Part shown: piece by piece, positions 42,403 through 51,940 of the stretch
How the letters are laid out: each line of letters starts with the position of its first letter
How positions within the stretch are numbered: position 1 is the first letter of the stretch
NCBI RefSeq assembly: GCF_963511525.1
Contig: NZ_CAUPIY010000009.1
Location: 30,353 to 94,352, forward strand
Direction: 5' to 3'
DNA from: Mobiluncus sp963511525
GTDB taxonomy: Bacteria; Actinomycetota; Actinomycetes; Actinomycetales; Actinomycetaceae
DNA: 64,000 bases
Position numbers and translations under genes: made by a program
Notes under the pieces: model-generated
Database searches by the model: none
The model's input: only the letters and a program-made list of their open reading frames with translations
Told to the model about the DNA's origin: nothing

Positions 42403-42411
42403 GGGATAACT

Positions 42412-43536
42412 ATGACAGGATTACCGCACGCCGCAAATTTGGGGGTAGGACCGACCACCCCGAGCGCTACCGGAGGACGGCACACCGGGACTTGTGAAAC
42501 CGAGGCCAAGGGCGGGACGAATGAAAAGGTCGTGCCTGCGCGGAAACTGCCCCACGGCCTAACCCCTTTTGTGCGTCCCCGTCGGTTGCGCACCTCCGTG
42601 GCGATGCGCCGCCTGGTGGCGGAAACCCGCTGGAGCCCTGAACAGCTGATCCTGCCCGTATTCGTGCGTGACGGGATTAGCGAACCGGTAGAGATTCCGT
42701 CCATGCCCGGCCAATACCAGCACACGCCCGAGTCTTTGGCGCAACTGGGACGGGAAGCGGCGGATGCCGGCATCGGGGGCATGATTGTGTTCGGAGTCCC
42801 CACCGACGCTGACAAAGACGAAACCGGTTCGGCAGCTTGGGATCCCAACGGGATTCAAAACCGGGGCATCGCCGCCCTCGCCGATGCGGTCGGGGACCAG
42901 CTGGTGGTCATGGCCGACACCTGCCTGGACGAGACGACCTCGCACGGACACTGCGGACCGCTGCGCCCTGACGGTGTGGTAGACAACGATTGGGCGGTGT
43001 CCTGTTACGCGGCTACGGCGGTGTCACAAGCGCGGGCCGGGGCGGCCGCGGTCGGCCCCAGCGGCATGATGGACGGCCAGGTCGCCGCTATCCGTGAGGC
43101 TCTGGATGAAGCCGGGTACAGTGACGTGGCGATTATGGCCTACTCCGCCAAATATGCTTCCGGCCTGTTCGGGCCGTTTCGGGACGCGGTCGGTTGCGCC
43201 CTGAAAGGCGACCGGCGCACCTATCAGCAGGACCCCGCCAACCGCCGCGAAGGACTGCGCGAAACCCTGCTGGACATTGAGGAAGGCGCCGACATGGTTA
43301 TGGTCAAGCCCGCCTCGCTGTACCTGGACGTGCTGGCTGACGTGGCCGCAGCTTCACCGGTGCCGGTGGCTGCCTACCAGGTGTCCGGCGAATATGCGAT
43401 GATTGAGGCGGCAGCCGCTAACGGCTGGATTGACCGTTCCCGGGTCATCGACGAGTCCCTGACCTCGATTGTTCGGGCCGGAGCGGACATCGTGTTGACC
43501 TACTATGCGATTGAGGCGGCGCAAGGCTTGGCCTAA
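42412..43536 (+). CDS. hemB: Porphobilinogen synthase (delta-aminolevulinic acid dehydratase)
   Basis: A 374-aa HemB. The conserved core begins RPRRLRTSVAMRRLV at about residue 55, so a 50-residue Gly/Thr-rich N-terminal extension is present. The metal-site loop reads DTCLDETTSHGHCG. This has Cys, Asp, Cys rather than three Cys, a hybrid form between the zinc and magnesium types that I recall from other actinobacteria. The Schiff-base lysines are in AYSAKYASGLFGPF and MVMVKPA. It condenses two aminolevulinate molecules to porphobilinogen. The ATG at 42412 has AGGGGATAACT before it. Confidence 0.95.
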   Translation: MTGLPHAANLGVGPTTPSATGGRHTGTCETEAKGGTNEKVVPARKLPHGLTPFVRPRRLRTSVAMRRLVAETRWSPEQLILPVFVRDGISEPVEIPSMPGQYQHTPESLAQLGREAADAGIGGMIVFGVPTDADKDETGSAAWDPNGIQNRGIAALADAVGDQLVVMADTCLDETTSHGHCGPLRPDGVVDNDWAVSCYAATAVSQARAGAAAVGPSGMMDGQVAAIREALDEAGYSDVAIMAYSAKYASGLFGPFRDAVGCALKGDRRTYQQDPANRREGLRETLLDIEEGADMVMVKPASLYLDVLADVAAASPVPVAAYQVSGEYAMIEAAAANGWIDRSRVIDESLTSIVRAGADIVLTYYAIEAAQGLA

Positions 43537-43622
43537 CCGAGCCCGCGTCACGGCCAGCGAGCCGGAAACGTGACCCGAAAGACCTTGTGACACAGTACTT
43601 TCATCACCCAAAGGAGGGCGAA

Positions 43623-45032
43623 ATGACAACGAATGCTGATTTGTTTGCGGCGGCTCAAGCCGTCATCCCCGGCGGGGTCGATTCCCCCGTCCGCGCCTAC
43701 GGTTCGGTCGGGGGCGTGCCGGCTTTCGTGACTCGCGCCAAAGGTCCGCGCGTGTGGGACGCGGAAGGTCACGAGTTCGTTGACCTGGTTTGTTCCTGGG
43801 GGCCGATGCTGCTGGGTCACGCTGATGAACGGGTGGTCGAGGCCGTGACGCACGCGGCCGAGGCAGGTCTCAGTTTCGGGGCGCCCACCGAGTCGGAAAC
43901 CCTGCTGGCCGAGACGATCCGCCAACGGGTGCCGCTGGCGGAAAAGGTCCGTTTCGTCTCGACCGGAACCGAAGCGACCATGACCGCTATTCGCTTGGCG
44001 CGCGGGGCGACCGGGCGGGATTTGATTATCAAGTTCGCCGGCAACTATCACGGACACTCTGACGGTTTGCTTAGCGAAGCCGGTTCCGGGGTAGCCACCG
44101 GCGGTTTGCCCGCCTCCGCGGGAGTACCGGCGGGGATTTCGGCTCTGACCCTGGTGTTGCCCTACAACAATGTGAAAGCTGTACAGGAAGCATTTGCCCG
44201 GCGCGGTTCCGAGATTGCCGCGGTCATCGTGGAGGGTGCCGCCGCGAATATGGGGGTCGTGGCACCCCGGGCCGGATTCCTGCCCGAAATTTCCCGGCTG
44301 TGCCGCGAGTACGGGGCGTTGATGATTCAAGACGAGGTGCTGACCGGGTTTCGGGTGTCGCCCTCGGGCTGGTGGGGGTTGTCCACCGGGCGGGAATATT
44401 TGGAAAGTCCAGAGGGCACCACGTCCGGTCCGGCGGGACTGTTCCCGGTAGGGGTCGCCGCCCAAAACGAGGGTGTGACTTTCGGCGAGTTTTGGACCCC
44501 GGACTTGTTGACCTTCGGCAAGGTCATCGGGGGAGGCATGCCCCTGGCGGCTATCGGGGGCCGCGCCGAACTGATGAATCAGCTCGCCCCCCTCGGTCCG
44601 GTCTATCAGGCCGGAACCTTGAGCGGCAATCCCCTGTCCTGCGCGGCCGGACTGGCCACCTTACAAGGTGCTGACACCTTTGTGTATGGCAAGGTCGATG
44701 CGGTGGCCGACACGATTGCGGGCGCTCTGGACGCGGCGTTGAACCGGGAGGACGTCCCTCACTTCATCGGGCGAGCTGGTTCGCTGTTCTCCGTGTTCTT
44801 TTCCGAGACTCCCGTCATCGATTATGCCGGCGCAAAATCCCAAGAAACCTGGCGATTCGCCCCGATGTTCTGGGAGTTTTACCGGCAAGGCGTCATGTTG
44901 CCGCCCTCCGTGTTCGAAGCCTGGTTTGTGTCTGCAGCTCACTTTGGCGATGATGCGGCCATTAACCAGATTCTGGACGCGATTCCGGCCGCGGCGAAGG
45001 CTGCCGCCACCGCACAGGCGCCCCAGGCTTGA
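43623..45032 (+). CDS. hemL: Glutamate-1-semialdehyde 2,1-aminomutase
   Basis: A 469-aa PLP enzyme that converts glutamate-1-semialdehyde to aminolevulinate, the second step of the C5 pathway opened by HemA. It starts DLFAAAQAVIPGGVDSPVRAYGSVGG, then has FVSTGTEATMTAIRLARG, IIKFAGNYHGHSDG, QDEVLTGFR and the PLP-binding Lys in TFGKVIGGGMPLAAIGG. The YQAGTLSGNPL signature is present. The start is the ATG at 43623 with AAAGGAGG five bases upstream; the in-frame ATG at 43587 would put that site inside the gene. It is the last heme gene and is followed by purB after 43 bp. Confidence 0.96.
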   Translation: MTTNADLFAAAQAVIPGGVDSPVRAYGSVGGVPAFVTRAKGPRVWDAEGHEFVDLVCSWGPMLLGHADERVVEAVTHAAEAGLSFGAPTESETLLAETIRQRVPLAEKVRFVSTGTEATMTAIRLARGATGRDLIIKFAGNYHGHSDGLLSEAGSGVATGGLPASAGVPAGISALTLVLPYNNVKAVQEAFARRGSEIAAVIVEGAAANMGVVAPRAGFLPEISRLCREYGALMIQDEVLTGFRVSPSGWWGLSTGREYLESPEGTTSGPAGLFPVGVAAQNEGVTFGEFWTPDLLTFGKVIGGGMPLAAIGGRAELMNQLAPLGPVYQAGTLSGNPLSCAAGLATLQGADTFVYGKVDAVADTIAGALDAALNREDVPHFIGRAGSLFSVFFSETPVIDYAGAKSQETWRFAPMFWEFYRQGVMLPPSVFEAWFVSAAHFGDDAAINQILDAIPAAAKAAATAQAPQA

Positions 45033-45075
45033 ACACCGCATAAACCACCCCTCACAACTAGTGAAAGCAGAACAA

Positions 45076-46533
45076 ATGGTTACTGAATTTCCCACCGAAC
45101 ACGTTGATTTGGGGGCGCTGAGCCCGGCGATTGCCCTCGGTTCACTGGACGGACGATACCGCGGGGTCGTGTCCCCGCTGGTCGACTGGTTTTCCGAAGC
45201 GGCGGTCAATCGGGCGCGCCTGTTCATTGAGATAGAGTGGCTCATTTGGCTCACTGACCAGGAAGTGCTGGACGGCGCGCCGGTGTTGAGCGCGGCTGAA
45301 AAATCGTATCTGCGCGGACTGGTCGGGACTTTCGGGGCGGACGAAATCGCTACGCTGAGCCAAACCGAAGCGAAAACCAAGCATGACGTGAAAGCGGTGG
45401 AATACCTGTTGAAGTCTGCCCTTGAGGCCGCCCCGGAGGCGTTAGGCGGTACGGAGGGCCAGGCACTGCCGGGCCTGAAAGAAATGGTGCACATTTTTTG
45501 CACTTCCGAGGACATCAACAACCTGACCTACGCGATTTTGATAAAGCACGGGGTGGGACGCGTGTGGCTGCCCGCCGCCCGCGCCTTGCAAGCCCAAATC
45601 ACCGACCTGGCCCGGGAAAACGCGGACGTGCCGATGCTGGCCCACACCCACGGGCAGCCCGCCACCCCCACCACCTTGGGACACGAACTGGCCGTGTTTG
45701 CCTGGCGCATGGACCGCCAGCTGAAACGCGTTGAAGCCCAGGAATACTTGGGCAAAATCAACGGCGCGACCGGCGATTTCGCGGCGCACACGGTGGCGGT
45801 ACCAGGAGCAGATTGGGCGGCGCTGTCCCGCGGATTCGTCGAGGACCGACTCGGACTGACCTGGAATCCTTTGACCACCCAGATTGAATCCCACGACTAT
45901 CAAGCGGAACTTTATGCGACGGTCACGCACTTTAACCGCATCGCCCACAACCTCGCCACCGATATTTGGACCTATATTTCCCTGCGGTATTTTGCCCAAG
46001 ATTTGGCGGCGCAAGGTTCGACCGGGTCCTCGACCATGCCGCATAAAATCAACCCGATTCGGTTCGAAAACGCCGAAGCGAACCTCGAGATTTCCTCCGG
46101 CCTGTTCGAGGTGCTGGAACAGACCCTGGTCACGACCCGGATGCAGCGCGACCTCACCGATTCCACCACCCAGCGCAATATCGGCACAGCGTTTGGACAC
46201 TCCCTGCTGGCAATCGATAATCTGCGGCGCGGGCTGGCCGGGCTGAAAGTTGATGCGGCCGTGATGGCGGCCGATTTGGACGACAACTGGGAAGTGTTGG
46301 GCGAGGCGGTCCAACAGACCATGCGCGTGGCGGGGATTGCCGGGGTTTCCGGCATGGATAACCCCTATGAGCGCTTAAAAGAACTCACCCGTGGGCACAA
46401 GGTTGACGGGGCTCGGATGCGGCAGTTCATTGCCGACTTGGGGCTTCCCCCAGAGCAAACCGCACGTTTGCAGGCCCTGACACCCGCGACCTACACCGGG
46501 CTGGCCGCCCAGCTGGTCGACTACCTCGAATAA
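45076..46533 (+). CDS. purB: Adenylosuccinate lyase
   Basis: A 485-aa lyase of purine synthesis. It splits SAICAR and adenylosuccinate, releasing fumarate. The signature GSSTMPHKINPIRFENAE is intact (about 317). THGQPATPTTLGHE with the catalytic His is at about 194, SHDYQAELYATV at about 274 and the C-terminal helical bundle follows. The early segment ALSPAIALGSLDGRYRG identifies it as the longer PurB group. The frame is open upstream into hemL, but ATG at 45076 gives the right start of homology; the GTG at 45061 is an alternative. The purB-hem adjacency is not functional as far as I can tell. Confidence 0.94.
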   Translation: MVTEFPTEHVDLGALSPAIALGSLDGRYRGVVSPLVDWFSEAAVNRARLFIEIEWLIWLTDQEVLDGAPVLSAAEKSYLRGLVGTFGADEIATLSQTEAKTKHDVKAVEYLLKSALEAAPEALGGTEGQALPGLKEMVHIFCTSEDINNLTYAILIKHGVGRVWLPAARALQAQITDLARENADVPMLAHTHGQPATPTTLGHELAVFAWRMDRQLKRVEAQEYLGKINGATGDFAAHTVAVPGADWAALSRGFVEDRLGLTWNPLTTQIESHDYQAELYATVTHFNRIAHNLATDIWTYISLRYFAQDLAAQGSTGSSTMPHKINPIRFENAEANLEISSGLFEVLEQTLVTTRMQRDLTDSTTQRNIGTAFGHSLLAIDNLRRGLAGLKVDAAVMAADLDDNWEVLGEAVQQTMRVAGIAGVSGMDNPYERLKELTRGHKVDGARMRQFIADLGLPPEQTARLQALTPATYTGLAAQLVDYLE

Positions 46534-46666
46534 GCTGGGCTCAGCCCACTAAACAGGGCCGATTCCGGTTCCGCTGGGTGGGAATAATCCGGCGCAACTG
46601 GTGGTTAAAATAGACAGTGGCCCTACGAGCGGCCAATATCGCAAAACAGCAACGAAAGGAACCCTA

Positions 46667-46891
46667 ATGGCAACCCTAACCATGAACCTCGACGGACTGA
46701 CTTGTGACATGTGCGTCAAGCACATCACCGCTGACCTCAGCGACCTAGCGGGCGTGGAGCGCGTCGAAGTGGTGCGTGACGAGGGCCGCGGGGTCGCTAC
46801 CGTGATCGGCGAAAGCCTGCCCTCCGACCAGGTCCTCACCGAAACCGTGCAGGACGCCGGCAACTACCGCGTCGTGTCCATCGACCGCTAG
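46667..46891 (+). CDS. copZ: Heavy-metal-associated (HMA) chaperone, CopZ-like
   Basis: A 74-aa single HMA domain. It has the metal motif in LDGLTCDMCVKHITADL (Cys-Asp-Met-Cys), the beta-alpha-beta-beta-alpha-beta pattern with LAGVERVEVVRDEGRGVATV, and ends YRVVSID. CopZ-type chaperones carry Cu(I) to copper-exporting ATPases. The ATG at 46667 is preceded by GAAAGGAACCCTA, so it is preferred over the in-frame ATG at 46601. The copper ATPase gene begins about 65 bp downstream on the same strand, so the pair is a copper-homeostasis unit. No CsoR or CopY gene is visible nearby. Confidence 0.9.
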   Translation: MATLTMNLDGLTCDMCVKHITADLSDLAGVERVEVVRDEGRGVATVIGESLPSDQVLTETVQDAGNYRVVSIDR

Positions 46892-46956
46892 ATTTTGTTT
46901 CCTGAGCCGTCTCCAGCGGTGGTGTTGGGGCGGTGCGGGAACGGCCTGGTGGTTTG

Positions 46957-49440
46957 ATGACGCACAACGAAACGACAGTTAATTCCTCCGCTGACCCGGC
47001 GGTGGATCCAGCGCTGGACCCGGCTGGGTTGCGCCGGCAAGATCTGGGGCGCCGCCTGGTGGTGGCCGTGATTTTTGGTGTGCCGGTGATGGCGATTTCT
47101 ATGCTGCAAGTCCTGCAGTTCCCGGCCTGGCAGTGGGTTGTAGGTGTTTGCAGCCTGCCGGTGGTGGGGTGGGCCGCCGCACCGTTTCACCGCGGGGCTC
47201 TGCGGGCGGCACGAGGGGGATCCACCACGATGGACACCCTGGTCGCGTTGGGGGTGAGCGTGGCGACGCTGTACTCCTGGGGGGCGCTGATTTTCACCCC
47301 CGCCGGCCGTATCGGCATGACCATGAACATGAGCCTGAACCCGCTCGCCGCAGCGCACGAAACAGGCTCCGGGGGCGAAATCTTTTTTGAAACCGCCGTG
47401 ATGATTACCGTATTCTTGCTGACCGGACGGTATTTGGAGGCCCGAGCCAAGTCCTCGGCGACCTCGGCGCTGCGCGCCTTGCTGTCCCTGGGGGCAAAAC
47501 AGGCCGTGCGCGTCACCCGTCCCGGCGACCCTCGTGACACGACCACGCCTTGGGAAACTGAAACTGTCGACGTCGCCGCGCTTCAGCCGGGGGATTACTT
47601 TTTGGTACCGGCCGGGGAAAAAATCGCCACCGACGGCATCGTGTTTGAAGGACATTCCACCGTCGACGAATCCATGCTAACCGGCGAGCCCATCCCGGTG
47701 GAAAAATCCGTGGGCGATAGCGTGACCGGCGCCACCATCAACGTCCAAGGACTGCTGGTCGTTCAGGCCACCAAGGTCGGTGCGGAGACGAAACTGGCCC
47801 AGATCACCCGGCTGGTGACCCGCGCTCAAGCCGAGAAAGCTCCGGTTTCCCGCCTAGCGGACCGAGTGTCGGCAGTGTTCGTCCCGGTGGTAATCGTCCT
47901 GGCTGTCCTGACTTGCGCGCTGTGGCTGGGACACGGACAGCCGTTCCCTGCCGCTTTCACCGCTGGGGTATCAGTGCTAGTGATTGCCTGTCCGTGCGCT
48001 TTGGGGTTGGCGACCCCGATGGCTTTGCTGGTGGGGTCCACCCGGGCATCCCGGGCAGGCATCCTGCTGAAAGGCCCCCAGATTCTGGAGGAAACCCGGC
48101 GCATCAACACCCTGGTCATGGACAAAACCGGCACGCTGACCAGCGGGGAAATGCGCCTGGAGGACGTGACGGTGTCCGCTCCGAGACCGGCGGGGATGGA
48201 GTCGCTGGGAGACACCGAGGCCCTCGCGTTGGCGGCCAGCCTGGAGGCCGGATCCCCCCACCCGATTGGAAAAGCCCTGGTCGCAGCCGCAAAAGCGAGA
48301 GACTGCGGGAGCGGACCCGGCGCCTTGACCGGGTTCGCCACGTTCATCGGGCGCGGTGCCGGAGGTTTCGTGGACGGCGTGGCCTATGCGATTGGGAAAC
48401 CGGAGTGGCTCACGGCGATGGGCGCGGACATTCCCCCCGACGTGGGTGCGGCGATTGGGGCCGCCCAGTCCCAAGGGCGGACCGTGGCGGTGTTGGCTAC
48501 GGGTGCGGACTGGTCTTCACAAGTTTCCGTGGACGCCTGTCCGGTGTTGTCAGGCGAGTCCGCCGGTAACGGGCAGGAGTCGGCGGAGCGGGCCAGCACG
48601 GAAATGACCTTGAAAGTCACGGGAATGACCTGCGCGTCTTGCGTGGCGCGAGTGGAAAAGCGGCTCAATAAACTCGACGGGGTTTCGGCTTCGGTGAACC
48701 TCCCCTTAGAAATCGCCACCGTGACGCTCACCGCGGATGTCCCGGCTGAAACCCTGATTGCACAGGTCGAAAAGGCCGGTTACGGGGCCAGTTTGCTGGA
48801 CAGTACGGGAACCGCGGCCGAACCGGGCCGGCGCAATGAAAACAGTACCGCGGCGGTGGCGGGAGACCTGGTGCAGGCCCGAGCCCTCGCCGTGTTCACG
48901 TTCAGCGACCCGGTCAAACCCGAAGCCGCGCCCACGGTAGCCAGCCTGAAAGCGGAGGGTATCGAAACCGTCCTGCTGACCGGGGATCAGCCTGAACCGG
49001 CACATAGGGCGGCCGACCAGGCCGGAATCGAAACGGTCGTGGCAGGGGTCAGCCCGGAAGGCAAGGTCGACGCAATCCGGGAACTGCAAGACGCCGGGAA
49101 AATCGTGGCGATGGTCGGGGACGGTGTCAACGATGCGGCCGCTCTGGCCGCTGCCGATCTAGGTATTGCCCTGGCCACCGGCACCGATGCGGCTATCGGT
49201 GCCGCGGACATCACCTTGGTGAACCCCAGTTTGGGCGCCATCACCCTGGCCATCAACGTGTCTCGAGCCACCCTACGAAACATCAAAGAGAACCTCGCCT
49301 GGGCTTTTGGTTACAACATTGTGGCCATACCCCTGGCGGCCGCGGGGATGTTGAATCCGGGGCTGGCGGGGGCTTTCATGGCGTCCAGTTCGGTGCTGGT
49401 GGTGCTGAACTCCCTGCGCCTAAACCGCGTCCACCTGTGA
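46957..49440 (+). CDS. copA: Copper-type P1B ATPase with the HMA domain embedded in the nucleotide-binding domain
   Basis: An 827-aa heavy-metal P-type ATPase. It has no N-terminal HMA domain. The transmembrane CPC motif is in VIACPCALGLATP (about 345-347), the phosphorylated Asp389 is in MDKTGTLTSG, HP is in EAGSPHPIGKAL and the hinge MVGDGVNDAAAL is at about 720. YNIVAIP and MASSS near the end are also usual for Cu(I) exporters. An HMA domain with GMTCASCVARVE (about 549-616) is inserted between GRTVAVLATG and ALAVFTFSDPVKPEA, strands normally only about ten residues apart. The frame is uninterrupted. Cu+ export is expected. I chose the ATG at 46957; GTG at 46933 is possible. Confidence 0.92.
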   Translation: MTHNETTVNSSADPAVDPALDPAGLRRQDLGRRLVVAVIFGVPVMAISMLQVLQFPAWQWVVGVCSLPVVGWAAAPFHRGALRAARGGSTTMDTLVALGVSVATLYSWGALIFTPAGRIGMTMNMSLNPLAAAHETGSGGEIFFETAVMITVFLLTGRYLEARAKSSATSALRALLSLGAKQAVRVTRPGDPRDTTTPWETETVDVAALQPGDYFLVPAGEKIATDGIVFEGHSTVDESMLTGEPIPVEKSVGDSVTGATINVQGLLVVQATKVGAETKLAQITRLVTRAQAEKAPVSRLADRVSAVFVPVVIVLAVLTCALWLGHGQPFPAAFTAGVSVLVIACPCALGLATPMALLVGSTRASRAGILLKGPQILEETRRINTLVMDKTGTLTSGEMRLEDVTVSAPRPAGMESLGDTEALALAASLEAGSPHPIGKALVAAAKARDCGSGPGALTGFATFIGRGAGGFVDGVAYAIGKPEWLTAMGADIPPDVGAAIGAAQSQGRTVAVLATGADWSSQVSVDACPVLSGESAGNGQESAERASTEMTLKVTGMTCASCVARVEKRLNKLDGVSASVNLPLEIATVTLTADVPAETLIAQVEKAGYGASLLDSTGTAAEPGRRNENSTAAVAGDLVQARALAVFTFSDPVKPEAAPTVASLKAEGIETVLLTGDQPEPAHRAADQAGIETVVAGVSPEGKVDAIRELQDAGKIVAMVGDGVNDAAALAAADLGIALATGTDAAIGAADITLVNPSLGAITLAINVSRATLRNIKENLAWAFGYNIVAIPLAAAGMLNPGLAGAFMASSSVLVVLNSLRLNRVHL

Positions 49441-49563
49441 TTTCGCCAGGTTTTTAGGCGTGCGGCACCGCGGTGCAACCGGGCGGTACTCAATCTTTCG
49501 GGCGGATTGGCGCTGGGCGTAAAGACGCTAGACTAGGGGAGGCCAGCGAAGGGACGGTGCAAA

Positions 49564-50985
49564 GTGGCTTCTGAGGATGATGCTGACGCTTTGACGCCGG
49601 CGCGACGCAAACGAGTGCTGTTGGTGTGCTCGATGACCGTCGTGTGTACCCAGCTGTATCTGAACGCGATGAACGTGACCTTACCGGCGATTCGGGCGGA
49701 TTTGCACGCCAGCACCGGGGAGCTGCAGTGGTCTTTGAACATTTATGCCCTCGCTTTGGCGGCCATGCTGATGGTAACCGGAGCTTTGGGCGACCGTTTC
49801 GGACGCCGTCGCACCATGATTGTGGGCATGGCGACTTTCACGGCCGGCACTGTGTTGGCTGCCGCCGCGTGGGTGCCGCTGGTGCTGATAGTCGGCCGAG
49901 GTTTGCAAGGGCTGGGAGCCTGTATGCTGCCGGTTATCAGCCTCGCGGTCATCAACGAGGTGTTTCGCGACCCGGTGGAACGCGCGAAAGCCATCGGGTT
50001 TTGGAATGCGCTGCTCGGAGTCGGTTTAGCCGCCGGGCCGGTGCTGGCTGGAGCCTTGGTGACCTGGGTCGATTGGCGCGCCGTGTTCTGGGCGCCGCTC
50101 CCGCTACTGGCGTTGACCCTGGCAGGCATCATCCGGGAAGTCCCCGAATCGCGTGATGAAACCGGGCGCCGCTTGGATATTCCCGGCCAAATTTTGACCG
50201 CGGTACTCATGGGTGCCCTGACTTATGACATCATCAGCTTCGGGGAAGGCATTTTTGGTCTCCGCGAGTGGATTTTAGCGGGGATATTTGTGGCGGCCTC
50301 CCTCGGTTTCGTGTGGCGAGAAACCCACACGCCCTGGCCAATGCTAGATTTTCGTTACTTCCGTTCCGTTCCTTTCGTCGGATCCCTGTCCGTCATGGAG
50401 TTCGTTTTCATTACCCACGGCGGTTTTATGTTCGTGTTTGCCCTCTACCTGCAACTAGACCTCGGTTTCACCCCGTTGCAGGCCGGGTTGATGATGCTGC
50501 CCCTAGCGCTTGCCAACACCATCGCGGCTGTAGCGGCGGGACGTATCGTCGCCGCAGGTAACTACCGCGCGGCGTTCCTGGTAGCCGGCGTCGGCACCCT
50601 GCTGCTGGGGGTTTGCCTGCTACCCCTGAACAGCACCGGCCCAATCGTGTTGCTGTTCGTGGCCACAACCTTGGCGGGTGTGGTGCTGGCATTCACGAAT
50701 ATGCCGGTGACGAACCGGGTGCTGGCAGCCATGCCGGAAAGCCAGGCTGGGGTCGCTTCCGCCACGACTTCCACCGCCCGCCAAATCGGCATGTCCCTGG
50801 GCATTGCAGGCTTCGGCGCGTTCATGAACCTCGGGGTGGCGCGCGGCCTGCCCATTCACGAGGCCGCCCACCCGGCTTGGTACATCACCATCGCCTTGGG
50901 GGCGGCGGTAGCCATCATCGCGGTGGTGGCCACGACCGGCTGGGCGCGCGGCACCGCCGCCCGAGTGCGCCAAAGCCTGAGCTGA
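49564..50985 (+). CDS. MFS drug/solute transporter (DHA2-like)
   Basis: A 473-aa transporter with about 12-14 hydrophobic segments. It opens TVVCTQLYLNAMNVTLPAIRADL, has the MFS loop GALGDRFGRRRTMI (about 76), GRGLQGLGACMLPVISLAVI (motif of the DHA2 drug:H+ antiporters), and GFWNALLGVGLAAGPVLAGALV (motif C of exporters, about 140-165). This suggests an exporter of small toxic compounds, but the substrate is unknown. It starts at a GTG with GGGACGG upstream. It follows the copper ATPase by about 120 bp and may be independent. Confidence 0.9.
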   Translation: MASEDDADALTPARRKRVLLVCSMTVVCTQLYLNAMNVTLPAIRADLHASTGELQWSLNIYALALAAMLMVTGALGDRFGRRRTMIVGMATFTAGTVLAAAAWVPLVLIVGRGLQGLGACMLPVISLAVINEVFRDPVERAKAIGFWNALLGVGLAAGPVLAGALVTWVDWRAVFWAPLPLLALTLAGIIREVPESRDETGRRLDIPGQILTAVLMGALTYDIISFGEGIFGLREWILAGIFVAASLGFVWRETHTPWPMLDFRYFRSVPFVGSLSVMEFVFITHGGFMFVFALYLQLDLGFTPLQAGLMMLPLALANTIAAVAAGRIVAAGNYRAAFLVAGVGTLLLGVCLLPLNSTGPIVLLFVATTLAGVVLAFTNMPVTNRVLAAMPESQAGVASATTSTARQIGMSLGIAGFGAFMNLGVARGLPIHEAAHPAWYITIALGAAVAIIAVVATTGWARGTAARVRQSLS

Positions 50986-51130
50986 GCGCGCGCCCGGCCA
51001 GGACTTCCAGAGCTGCCAGGACCACGCCTCTTGTTATGACCGGCAGAACCGGCAAACTCGCAAGGCATGCCCGTCCCCCAGCTCTGCCAGAGTGCTAATC
51101 CTGCCAGAACACGCGCTCAACTCAGACCTC

Positions 51131-51520
51131 CTAGCCCAAGAATTCCGGACCGGCCCGGGATGTCGATGGCGCCTCCGCCACCAGCCCGATTTTCAACGGT
51201 TTGGCCACCCGAACGGTCACCATCCACCCCGAAACCGTGCAAGACTCCAGGTGAGAACCATTCTTGGTGGCGTATTCGCCGGCGGTCGCGCAACCGTCCC
51301 CACCGGTCAAAACGGCGGTAGCCCCCGCAATAGCAGCCAAATCACTGGCCTCGTGAGCGGCAGCAGACCCTGCCGCAGCCACTCCGACCTGAGCTAAACC
51401 CAAGGTCAAAGCCAATCCCAACAGAATCAGCCCCAATGCCATGACCGTTCCCGAGCCGCGCTCATCACGCAGTCTCTCTCGGAGCGACTCCTGACCGGCG
51501 GTTTCACCATGAATCTTCAC
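51131..51520 (-). CDS. TadE-like protein of the Rv3654c family
   Basis: A 129-aa small protein. RLRDERGSGTVMALGLILLGLALTLG is a prepilin-like motif with one hydrophobic helix, then AHEASDLAAIAGATAV and a short C-terminal domain with a Cys pair (GGDGCATAGEYA and LESCTV). This order (Glu-Arg-Gly-Ser-Gly plus helix) marks the Rv3654c/TadE-like minor pilins of actinobacteria. It starts at a GTG that lies 17 bp inside the tadE gene, so it is translationally coupled. It is the last gene of the leftward Tad locus. Confidence 0.88.
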   Translation of the reverse strand: MKIHGETAGQESLRERLRDERGSGTVMALGLILLGLALTLGLAQVGVAAAGSAAAHEASDLAAIAGATAVLTGGDGCATAGEYATKNGSHLESCTVSGWMVTVRVAKPLKIGLVAEAPSTSRAGPEFLG

Positions 51521-51938
51521 GAGGAATCACCGCCTGCGCTTTTGCGCTCATGCCGAGCATTCCGAGCATTGCGGGCATTTTCTTGGTAGCGCTGCACTGC
51601 ACGTCCTTGCCAGTGGTGCTGACGCTCACCGCACCAGCCGAACCTCCGGCCCCCCCGAGCAACCGATTGCCGGCTGCCATCGCCGCCGCGCTGTCCTCCC
51701 CAATCGCCACCGATCGGCAAGCCGCTCGCGCCGCCGCGTTGACCTGGACTCCCGCCATTCCGGCTGCCCCGGTCAACGCCAAAGCCACCACAATCATGAT
51801 GACTGCGGGGAAGGTCAGCGCGAGCTCGGTCGTAACCATCCCGTCTTCTGAACTGAGGCGTCGCCTGTGAGCCAGCCAGCGGCGCACCAGGCGCCGACTG
51901 AACTGTTGACGCCAACCTTTCCCGACGTTCATCATCAT
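51504..51938 (-). CDS. tadE: TadE family minor pilin
   Basis: A 144-aa protein from the ATG at 51938 (AGGTCTGAGC before it). The basic N-terminus leads to EDGMVTTELALTFPAVIMIVVALALTGAAG, the standard TadE start: a short prepilin-like tail with Glu, then one membrane helix. An Ala-rich domain with AARAACRSVAIGE and a Cys in VQCSAT follows. It corresponds to Rv3655c. It would be assembled with the Flp-like pilus or transport apparatus in the membrane. The open frame extends upstream, but the extension is out of keeping with TadE. Confidence 0.9.
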   Translation of the reverse strand: MMMNVGKGWRQQFSRRLVRRWLAHRRRLSSEDGMVTTELALTFPAVIMIVVALALTGAAGMAGVQVNAAARAACRSVAIGEDSAAAMAAGNRLLGGAGGSAGAVSVSTTGKDVQCSATKKMPAMLGMLGMSAKAQAVIPREDSW

Positions 51939-51940
51939 GC

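Noticed and set aside
44824..45075. Upstream extension of purB inside hemL
   Set aside because: The extra sequence is the shifted frame of the hemL C-terminus; PurB similarity starts at about 45076.
50986..51130. Imperfect GCCAG-type repeats between the MFS gene and the Tad locus
   Set aside because: The copies are short and inexact, the spacing is irregular and no hairpin stands out.
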